Source of the DNA: JBJXFK01 sp046155505
Lineage (GTDB): Bacteria; Planctomycetota; Phycisphaerae; UBA1845; Fen-1342
DNA length: 56,560 bases
Assembly: GCA_046155505.1 (NCBI GenBank)
Contig: JBJXFK010000241.1
Span: 1-56,560, forward strand
Reading direction: 5' to 3'
Part shown: in pieces, positions 17,333 through 24,166 of the stretch
How the letters are laid out: the number at the start of each line of letters is the position of its first letter
Numbering within the stretch: the stretch's first letter is position 1
Translations under genes and position numbers: made by a program
The notes under the pieces: generated by a model
What the model was told of the DNA's origin: nothing
What the model saw: the letters and a program-made list of their open reading frames with translations, nothing else
The model's database searches: none

Positions 17333-18781
17333 TTACACGCGCAGCTCGTGGTCGGCAATCTGATAGCGTGCCATTTTCTTGAGCAACGGCTTGGCGATGC
17401 GTCGCACGAATTCTCGCGTTTGCTGCGGCGCGAGACCGACGTAGCGCCGCGGGTCGAGCACCTTGTCGAGATTCACTTTCGTGAATGCAGCGTCGTTTCG
17501 AAGACGTTCGAGCAGATCGTTCGGCTTGCCATGCTGCTTGATCTGCTGACCGGCGGCTTGTGCGTGCTCGCGGATGCGCTCGTGGAGTTCCTGTCGATCG
17601 CCGCCGCGCGCGACGGCTTCCATCAAGATGTCCTCGGTCGCGATGAACGGCAACTCCGACGCAATGCGGGCCGCGATGGTCGCGGGATAGACGACGATGC
17701 CCGAGAAGATGCGTTTGAGCAGTACGGCCAGCGCGTCGGCGGTCATGAACGATTCGGGGAACACAAGCCGCTTGTTGCTGGAATCGTCGAGCGTGCGTTC
17801 GAACATTTGCGCGGCACAGGTCATCTCGGGCGATGTGCCGAGGCTGAGCAGATAGCGGGCCAGGCCGGTCGCGCGTTCACAGAGCGCGGGGTTGCGTTTG
17901 TACGGCATGGCCGAGCTGCCGACCTGCTTTTTCTCGAACGGCTCTTCGATCTCTTTGAGCATCGCGCCCAGGCGGATGTCATTGCAGATCTTGTGAACGC
18001 CCGCGGCGAAACTGGTCAACGCGTGAATGATCTCGACATCGACCTTTCGCGAATACGTCTGGCCGCAGACGGCGTAGCAATCCGCGAAGCCGAGTCGCTC
18101 TGCAAAGCCGGCTTCGAGTTTGGCGACCTTCGCGGGTGAGCCGAGGAGTTTGAGGAACGATGCTTGTGTACCCGTCGCGCCGCGCAGGCCGCGCGATTTC
18201 AAGCCGTCGCGAATCGCGGCGATTCGTTCGATGTCGGCAACGATGTCTTGCAGCCACAGCGCACCGCGCTTGCCGACCGTTGTGAGCTGCGCGGGTTGCA
18301 AATGCGTAAATCCAAGCGCCGGCAGTTCGGCATATTGCTCGCAAAACGCCGCCATCTCGCGCGCCGCGGCGACGATGCGGGCAAGCAGCAGGTCTAGCGC
18401 ATCGCGCGTGATCATCAGATCGGCGTTGTCCACGATGTCCATGCTCGTCGCGCCGAGATGGATGATCCCGCGCGCCGCGGGGGCCGCGTCGCCGAAGGCG
18501 TGGATGTGGGCCATCACGTCGTGGCGCGTCTGGGCTTCGTATCGCGCGGCGGCTTTGAAGTCGATGTCGTCAACCGCCGCCTTCATCGCGGCGATCTGCC
18601 TGGGCGTGATCGCCAGGCCCAACTCGCGCTGCGACTCGGCGAGGGCGATCCAGATCCGCCGCCAGGTGGAGTGGCGGCGCTGCGCGCTCCAGATGCGCAC
18701 CATGTCGCGCGAACTGTAGCGCGACACAAGCGGGTGTTCGAAGCGATCGTGAACCGAATCAGCGCGGCGAGTCTTGGCCAT
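17333..18781 (-). CDS. purB: Adenylosuccinate lyase
   Basis: 482 aa, a usual length for the longer bacterial/eukaryotic-like type. It catalyses two fumarate-releasing steps in purine synthesis, on SAICAR and adenylosuccinate. The signature loop GSSAMPYKRNPALCE is present with its flexible-loop Ser. TRHDVMAHIHAFG and IHLGATSMDIVDNADL are the substrate and catalytic-His regions, and GFTHLQPAQLTTVGKR is the third conserved region. The amidase gene follows closely on the same strand. Confidence 0.96.
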   Translation of the reverse strand: MAKTRRADSVHDRFEHPLVSRYSSRDMVRIWSAQRRHSTWRRIWIALAESQRELGLAITPRQIAAMKAAVDDIDFKAAARYEAQTRHDVMAHIHAFGDAAPAARGIIHLGATSMDIVDNADLMITRDALDLLLARIVAAAREMAAFCEQYAELPALGFTHLQPAQLTTVGKRGALWLQDIVADIERIAAIRDGLKSRGLRGATGTQASFLKLLGSPAKVAKLEAGFAERLGFADCYAVCGQTYSRKVDVEIIHALTSFAAGVHKICNDIRLGAMLKEIEEPFEKKQVGSSAMPYKRNPALCERATGLARYLLSLGTSPEMTCAAQMFERTLDDSSNKRLVFPESFMTADALAVLLKRIFSGIVVYPATIAARIASELPFIATEDILMEAVARGGDRQELHERIREHAQAAGQQIKQHGKPNDLLERLRNDAAFTKVNLDKVLDPRRYVGLAPQQTREFVRRIAKPLLKKMARYQIADHELRV

Positions 18782-18806
18782 GGTGCGGACAAGTTACCAC
18801 AAACTC

Positions 18807-18893
18807 GCGCTGGGGGACCGGTCTCGTACCGGTCGTTTTGCTCTTTGAGAATTGAATTGAAGAAACACCGGTCAGAGACCGGTCTCCCAGCGC
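18807..18893. repeat. Long inverted repeat, family 3 copy 1
   Basis: Arms GCGCTGGGGGACCGGTCTCG and GAGACCGGTCTCCCAGCGC around about 45 bases. A diverged copy is at 52297-52387. It lies between two minus-strand genes, downstream of the EamA gene, and may end its transcript. Confidence 0.8.
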
Positions 18894-18927
18894 AACGTCG
18901 CTCCAGATCGGGACTGAGCCGGAATTG

Positions 18928-19896
18928 TCACGCCGTTTTCGCTTGTAGTTCCTCGGTCGACTCGGCCTTCGGTTCGGCCTTCGGCTTGCGGCTTTGCGTC
19001 GTGATGAGCACCACGGATACCACGATAATCGCCGCACCGCCGAGCAAACGCGTTGTCACCGGCTCGCTGGCGATCCAAGCACCGAGAATCACCGCGACCA
19101 TGGGATTCACATAGGCATACGTCGAGACGACACGCGGCGAACAGACGCCGAGCAGCCAGACGTACGCGCTGAAGGCGATCAGCGAGCCGAAGATGATCAG
19201 GTAAACGATCGAAATCACGCCGCGCGGCGTCATGGCGCTGAGATTGACGCGGGCCGACTCGCCGGTCGCGAACGAAAGTGCGATGAGCGCGACGCTGGCG
19301 GTGAGCATCTCCATCGCCGTGGCCAGCAGCGGCGACGCGGGTAGTGCGACGCGGCGCGAGAGCAGCGAACCGAGCGACCAGAACGCGCAGGCCGACATCA
19401 GCGCGAGGGCGGGAAGCAGCGGCACGGAAGACTCGCCCGACTCGGTCGACAATTTTGGATCGACGATGAAGTACACCCCCGCGAGTCCGCCGGCGAGACC
19501 GACGACCGTGAGCAGAGTAGGCCGCGGCCCGCGGAAGATCGTCCAATCGAGCATCGCGAACCAGAGCGGGGCGGTGCTGACAATGAGTGCCGCGACGCCG
19601 CTCGGCACATATTGACTCGCCCAACACACGGGGCCGTTGCCGCCGATAAGCAGCAGGCCGCCGATGAGCGCGGTCGACGTCCAGTGTTTCCATTCAAGCC
19701 GTTGCGTCGTTCGCGGCCAGACGAGTGCGAACAGGATCACGCCGGCGGCGAAGAACCGCACGCCGGCCATCATCAGCGGCGGCACGGCCTCGACCGAGAA
19801 TTTGATCGCCAGATAGGTCGAACCCCAGACGACATAGACGATCGCGAGAGCGCCGGCGATCGCGAGGCGGGAAATCGGAGCGGAAACATCAGGCAT
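18928..19896 (-). CDS. EamA/DMT family inner-membrane transporter
   Basis: 322 aa; start at MPDVSAPISRL with a GAGGG site upstream. About ten hydrophobic helices in two EamA halves; YVVWGSTYLAIKF in the first helix is typical of the YedA/RhtA group of drug/metabolite transporters. Substrate (amino acid or metabolite export) cannot be told. A polar tail of about 15 residues ends the protein. Single gene between repeats. Confidence 0.9.
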   Translation of the reverse strand: MPDVSAPISRLAIAGALAIVYVVWGSTYLAIKFSVEAVPPLMMAGVRFFAAGVILFALVWPRTTQRLEWKHWTSTALIGGLLLIGGNGPVCWASQYVPSGVAALIVSTAPLWFAMLDWTIFRGPRPTLLTVVGLAGGLAGVYFIVDPKLSTESGESSVPLLPALALMSACAFWSLGSLLSRRVALPASPLLATAMEMLTASVALIALSFATGESARVNLSAMTPRGVISIVYLIIFGSLIAFSAYVWLLGVCSPRVVSTYAYVNPMVAVILGAWIASEPVTTRLLGGAAIIVVSVVLITTQSRKPKAEPKAESTEELQAKTA

Positions 19897-20055
19897 CGAT
19901 CTTGGCCCTCGGAGGTCGGCATCGACTAAGAGTGTACGCGGCATCCGGGATGTCGGTTCGCGGGCGAGGTGAATTCTGCGGGGCGCTGTCTCGCGGCAAG
20001 CTGGATTATGCATCGTCGCCGCAGTCGCTCGCTCGTGAGCGTGCGCGGCGGTTGT

Positions 20056-20107
20056 GCTATGGGCTTCCAGCCCGTTCTTGTGGACTGCGGGCTTCCATCC
20101 CGCAGCC
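20056..20107. repeat. Paired GGGCTTCCA hairpins
   Basis: Two short palindromic words in a row, TGGGCTTCCAGCCCG and GCGGGCTTCCATCCCGC, 20 bases beyond the 3' end of the zinc-ribbon membrane protein gene. Probably a terminator-like or repeat element. Confidence 0.5.
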
Positions 20108-20127
20108 AGCGAGATCGTCATCGCGCT

Positions 20128-20661
20128 TCACTCCGCAATGTTCGCGGCAATCGAAACGCCGCATTCCGGGCAGATTCCGCTCACGTTGCCACACAGGTTG
20201 TAGTCGCAATTTCTGCAGTGTCCGGGGTGCGCGCGTTTGCGAAACATCCATGACATCCACCCGCCTGCGGCCGCAAGCGGCGTGCAACCGACCGTGTAGA
20301 ACACGCTCAGCGACATCGCGTAGTACACAAACTGCTCGTCCAGCCTTACGCCCCGAGCAACACTCGAGGCCGCCATGGACACCCAAATGTACGTCGCTGG
20401 AATCACGCTCATGAACGAAAGACGCGCCAAAGAAAAGGGGCGAGCGACCGCGATCACCGCCAGCAGAACCGGAATCGCCAATAGCAATTCGCTCCAGCGC
20501 CAGAAAGATGAACGATGATTGAGCGAACCTTCGATGTGTTGAATCAAGCAATCAAGAAGCCCGAGGGCGACTCCGGTCAGAATGCCACCAGCGATACCGA
20601 GTACTGCGCGATTCACGCGTCGTTGTTTCCGGTCCGCTTCATTGGTCGCTGACAATCGCAC
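20128..20661 (-). CDS. Membrane protein with C-terminal zinc ribbon
   Basis: 177 aa from a GTG start with GAGGCGG just upstream; it begins 6 bases after the upstream gene's stop. Four hydrophobic segments at about 18-37, 55-75, 80-97 and 115-140. The C-terminal CRNCDYNLCG...GICPECG is a two-knuckle zinc ribbon of a type frequent in planctomycete small membrane proteins. No function is known to me. Cotranscription with the disrupted protease gene is likely. Confidence 0.75.
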   Translation of the reverse strand: MRLSATNEADRKQRRVNRAVLGIAGGILTGVALGLLDCLIQHIEGSLNHRSSFWRWSELLLAIPVLLAVIAVARPFSLARLSFMSVIPATYIWVSMAASSVARGVRLDEQFVYYAMSLSVFYTVGCTPLAAAGGWMSWMFRKRAHPGHCRNCDYNLCGNVSGICPECGVSIAANIAE

Positions 20662-20667
20662 GCCGCC

Positions 20668-21133
20668 TCAATACGCCTCAGCCATCCACTCGCCGCCATG
20701 CTCCGGATTCCCTTCCAATCGCTGGTTCGTCACATCCACCCAATAGTCCAGCGTCTCCAGTGGAATCTGCGCCAGCAGGCACTGCCGCTCCTCGGGCAAA
20801 CCCATGACTTCAACGTCGCACTCGCGACCGTCCACCGCGATCCGCGCGCCGCGATACACCGGCAGGTTGACCTCGCCGGTAACGGTGCGCGTCGGACGGT
20901 TGCGGTTGAACGGCAGTCCGAGCTGCTGGATCACGTCCAGCGGCAAACAGAAAAACGTCGCCCGTGTCGACCAGGGCACGAATCGCAACGCCGCGGACGC
21001 GCGCGGGATCGAGCGCGCCGCGCTCCGACCGCCGCTCATCATCCAGATTGCGCACCAACACATCGACGACCACGCGTCCCACGTCGGCCCCCCGTGTCGG
21101 CGGCAGCAAATTCGGTGTCATACTCATGTCCAT
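20668..21133 (-). pseudogene. Clan AA retropepsin-like aspartic protease, frameshifted
   Basis: Two overlapping frames make one protein. The first part ends ...GVAIRALVDTG and the second continues ATFFCLPLDVIQQLGLPFNR to the NPEHGGEWMAEAY tail, giving the family motif DTGAT with the catalytic Asp. The break is near 20966-20972, where GGGCGACG would need two more bases (GGGCGCGACG) to stay in frame. It could be a true 2-base deletion or a sequencing error. The start is uncertain: in-frame ATGs are at 21121, 21127 and 21133 (minus strand). The family are small single-domain proteases of unknown target. Confidence 0.75.
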
Positions 21134-21219
21134 CAGACAAACTCTACGACGATGGCCTCGCCTAAACAACACCATTTTCAGACGCGCTTACGCTCGCCAC
21201 TCCGGCTGCCCACGAACGA

Positions 21220-21260
21220 AACGAGCCCCGTCGCGAATCGCATTCGCAACGAGGCTCGTT
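21220..21260 (-). terminator. Hairpin downstream of the thioredoxin-fold gene
   Basis: AACGAGCC at 21220-21227 pairs with GGCTCGTT at 21253-21260, with an inner GCGAA/TTCGC pairing. It lies about 45 bases past the stop of the minus-strand gene. No strong T-tract. Confidence 0.5.
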
Positions 21261-21305
21261 GTTGTGTCGCCCGATTCAGCCGATCGCATTGCGGCGATCG
21301 ACGAC

Positions 21306-22379
21306 TTACTTCATCTTCTTGAGCTCTTCTTCGAGTTGTCGTTCGAGTCCGCCGTGTCCAGACGCGACGATCTTGCCTTCCGGGCTGATCAGGAAAGCGG
21401 TCGGAAAACCGCGAATGCCCCAGGCTTGCAGCGTCTTGCCCGATGTGTCGAGGATGATCGGGAACGGAAGTTTCTTGCCGTTCCAAACGTCCTTCGACAG
21501 CTTCTCGAGCTTCTCGTCGAGCTGCGCAAAGCTCGTCGCCTGCGGATCGTGAATGGTCAGAATCTCAAACTTGTCGCGCTTGTCTTTGTGTGCTTCAGCA
21601 AATTCCATCAGTTTCGGCAAACTGCCGCGGGTGCAGGGGCCTCACCAGAATCCCCAGAATTCGACGAACACCCATTTGCCTTTCCACTGCTCCAGCGTGA
21701 AGTCTTTCGCCACGCCGCGCGCATCGGTGATCGTGATCGCCGGCAGTGCGTCGGACTTGGCTTTGGCGAACTCGCGCGTCGGCTTGACCTTGAATTTGCC
21801 CAAGTCGGCCTTCGTCTCGGTCGCGCTCAACACGAACTTCTCTTCGATCGACTGGCCGTCCTGGGGCTCGATGGTGATCGCATATGACCCGAGCGGCAGC
21901 TTGTAGCTGATCATCGCCGACGCCGTGTCGTCCACCATGATCGGCAGCCCGTCCGGCTCGGTAACGATCGTGGCCTTGATCGGTCGCTTGGAATGACCAT
22001 CGAACGCCGACAGATCGAGGTCGGCCTTCACCGTCGCGAGCGGCGCGAGCTTCAGCTTCATCGGCTTGCCGATCTGCGCCGCGTCGAGAATCGACAGTGC
22101 GGCGTACTTGCGCGACTTGTCCATCGCGAGCACCATCGTGCCAGCGTCGCCGACGTCCACCTCGCCGCTGAACCGACCGGTGCGATCCGTGCGGATCTTG
22201 CCCTTCGGCTCAAAGCTGTTTTTGGTAATGGTCCAGACGGTGCCGACCTCGACGCTCGACGCTTCCTTGCCATCTGCATCCACCACGGTGCCCGAGATCC
22301 GTTTGGTCTCGGCCGTGGCGCAGGCGACCAAGACAAGCGCAGCGGCGAAGCCCAGGCTGCGCCGCAATCTTGTTCTCAT
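21306..22379 (-). CDS. TlpA-like thioredoxin-fold protein, probable selenoprotein (in-frame UGA)
   Basis: 357 aa if the TGA at 21642-21644 is read as selenocysteine (residue 246); otherwise it stops after 245 aa. The start has GAGGAA upstream. An N-terminal signal or lipoprotein peptide (LVLVACATA) is followed by a carboxypeptidase-regulatory/beta-sandwich-like region (RISGTVVDADGKEASSVEV). The thioredoxin domain starts near residue 210: WKGKWVFVEFWGFW, then U, then GPCTRGSLPKLMEF, giving W-U-G-P-C in place of WCGPC. The cis-Pro motif GIRGFPTAFLI is intact, and homology-like sequence continues to the C-terminus after the TGA. It would act as an extracytoplasmic thiol/selenol redox protein. 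The alternative is a nonsense mutation or sequencing error. Confidence 0.78.
21609..21641 (-). promoter_or_regulatory. Bacterial SECIS-like hairpin after the in-frame UGA
   Basis: Downstream of the TGA, the minus strand reads CAGTTT-GCCG-AAACTG, a perfect 6-bp stem whose 4-base loop starts with G, 23 bases after the TGA. An alternative CGGCA-GTT-TGCCG hairpin has its loop at 19 bases, also starting with G. Bacterial SECIS elements lie in the coding region at about this distance and usually have G among the first loop bases. Not proof of function. Confidence 0.6.
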
Positions 22380-22426
22380 GCGCGTTCCTCGTTTGAAAAT
22401 TCAGAACTGACGACAACACGATCATC

Positions 22427-22456
22427 ATCATACCCGTCGGCGGGCGCGGGTCACAA
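22427..22456 (-). promoter_or_regulatory. Candidate promoter of the UGA-containing thioredoxin-fold gene
   Basis: On the minus strand: TTGTGA, 18-base spacer, TATGAT, about 48 bases before the ATG. The -35 matches at four of six positions and the -10 at five of six. Confidence 0.4.
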
Positions 22457-22525
22457 CTGGAAAATCCGACCCAACCGCCCGTTTCGGCCCAAACGCCATC
22501 AAAGCGGCGGGCGGTAATTGCGCGC

Positions 22526-22586
22526 GGAGCATCGGCCTCCGGCCGGTGCGAATCGCTGGGGCACCGGCCGGAGGCCGATGCTCCCC
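22526..22586. repeat. Long inverted repeat, family 1 copy 3
   Basis: Same arms as copies at 1-60 and 17169-17232 around AATCGCTGGG. It lies 30 bases past the stop of the minus-strand phosphatase gene, between it and the selenoprotein candidate. Confidence 0.85.
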
Positions 22587-22615
22587 ATTGGGCTTGCATC
22601 TCGCACAACTTTGAG

Positions 22616-23404
22616 TCAGTACGGGACGGTCCCGTCGCGAATCTCGCGCAGCACTGCGGGCAGCAACAAGCCGTTTGTACCCACCGCCTCGGGTGCCGTG
22701 TGCGTGTCGTTGCCATCCCAATCGGTCAGCGTGCCGCCCGCTTCGGTGACGCATGGGTAGAGCGCCGCGGTGTCCCACAGGTTCATGATCGGATCGAGCA
22801 CGATCTCGGCCCGGCCCGTCGCGAGTAGCGCGTAGGCATAGCCATCGAGACAGCCGCGATCGGCCATCGTCGCGTCTGCGAGCGCCGCGTATGACCCTTG
22901 GCGGCCGTGACGCTTCATCAACTTGAGCGGCGCGTTGAACATGCGTGCGTTCTCAAGTTCGGCAACCTGCGATACGCGAGCGACACGGCCATTCCAGCGA
23001 CACCCCAAACCGCGCGCGGCGTAAACCGTTTCGTTGAGCGCGGGCATGTGAATCACCCCCGCTACCGCACGCCCTTCGACCTCTACGCCGATGAGCACGC
23101 TATACGCCGGCACGCCGCAGATGAACGAGAACGTGCCGTCGATGGGGTCGAGAATCCAGCGGATGGGTTCGCGGCCGGGCTTTTCGCCGAACTCTTCGCC
23201 GAGGATGCCGTGCGTCGGGAACGCCTTTTCGATGCGGGCCCGCAGACGTTCCTCTGCGCCGCGGTCGGCAGCGGTGACGGGCGTGCGATCGGCCTTGATC
23301 TCGACCGGCGTCTGCGCATTGAAGTAGCCGAGCGTGAACGCGCCGGCGAGTTGGGCGGATTCGACCGCAAAATCGAGGATCTCGGAGAGCTGCTTGTCGT
23401 CCAT
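22616..23404 (-). CDS. Inositol-monophosphatase family phosphatase (histidinol-phosphatase-like)
   Basis: 262 aa; start MDDKQLSEIL with GAGGTGA upstream. Metal-binding motifs of the FIG/IMPase superfamily are complete: GEEFGEKPG, WILDPIDGTFSFICG and NLWDTAALYPCVTEAGG. The IDGTFSFI form and the length resemble HisN-type histidinol-phosphate phosphatases more than IMPase proper, but the substrate (histidinol phosphate, inositol phosphate or PAP) is not certain. Cytoplasmic, Mg-dependent. Confidence 0.88.
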   Translation of the reverse strand: MDDKQLSEILDFAVESAQLAGAFTLGYFNAQTPVEIKADRTPVTAADRGAEERLRARIEKAFPTHGILGEEFGEKPGREPIRWILDPIDGTFSFICGVPAYSVLIGVEVEGRAVAGVIHMPALNETVYAARGLGCRWNGRVARVSQVAELENARMFNAPLKLMKRHGRQGSYAALADATMADRGCLDGYAYALLATGRAEIVLDPIMNLWDTAALYPCVTEAGGTLTDWDGNDTHTAPEAVGTNGLLLPAVLREIRDGTVPY

Positions 23405-23554
23405 CGCTTCACCTCGCAATTGCCGACCGTCGTGCTTCGTGTAGACGTATCCATTACGTCGCGGCGAAATTCGGGAGTATACTACGCGCCATGAGACGCC
23501 TCGGCCTTCCCGGTCGGCGTGCGACGTGGCCATTTCTCGCCCGAAGAGGCTGAC

Positions 23555-24166
23555 TTGAGCGATAACAATCAAACTTCGACATCGCTGACTCTGCTCGGGC
23601 GTCTGCGCAATGTGCAGGACCAGGCCGCCTGGACGGAATTTGACGCGCGCTATCGCGAGTTGATCATCGCGTTCGCGGTTCGTCGAGGTGTCAACCGCGT
23701 AGACGCTGAGGATATCGCGCAGCAGCTCATGCAGAATCTCACACGCGCGCTGGCGCGCTTTGAATACGACGCAAAACGCGGCAAATTCAGGGCTTACCTC
23801 TTCCGCTGCGTCAGAAATGCGATCAGCAACTTCGCCGCGCGTCCAGATCGGAAGGTGCGGGCGCTACATACCATTATTGCCGAGTCGGTGGCGGACGACG
23901 GTGCGTCAGACGATCCGTCCGAGTCGGCGGCGTGGGAAGAGGAGTGGGTCGCGCATCATTATCGCATGGCGCTGGACACGTTGCGCCTGACATTCGAGCC
24001 GCAGAGCGTGGCCGTGTTCGAACGGTTGGTCGCCGGCGCGACGACGGCCCAAATCGCCGCCGAGTTCAAGCTCGGAGAAGAGGCGATTCACAAGATTCGC
24101 CAGCGTGTGCGCGCCAGGCTGCAGGAAATCATCGCCGAGCAGGTGCGCGACGAAGATGCCCTCTAG
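23555..24166 (+). CDS. ECF-type RNA polymerase sigma factor (planctomycete type)
   Basis: 203 aa from a TTG start with AAGAGG 5 bases upstream; a GTG at 23519 in frame has no such site. Region 2 is AWTEFDARYRELIIAFAVRR...VDAEDIAQQLMQNL, with FRAYLFRCVRNAISNF as region 2.3-2.4. Region 4 helix-turn-helix is about 150-195 (GATTAQIAAEFKLGEEAIHK). No anti-sigma gene adjoins. Its 3' end overlaps the following kinase gene by 11 bases, a pairing seen in planctomycetes where the kinase is thought to control the sigma factor. Confidence 0.88.
   Translation: MSDNNQTSTSLTLLGRLRNVQDQAAWTEFDARYRELIIAFAVRRGVNRVDAEDIAQQLMQNLTRALARFEYDAKRGKFRAYLFRCVRNAISNFAARPDRKVRALHTIIAESVADDGASDDPSESAAWEEEWVAHHYRMALDTLRLTFEPQSVAVFERLVAGATTAQIAAEFKLGEEAIHKIRQRVRARLQEIIAEQVRDEDAL

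Noticed and set aside
21306..21620. Separate short thioredoxin-like gene starting at the TTG at 21620
   Set aside because: It would lack the first beta strand and the active site, and the upstream frame ends exactly at the CxxC position; a single gene with recoded UGA explains both better.
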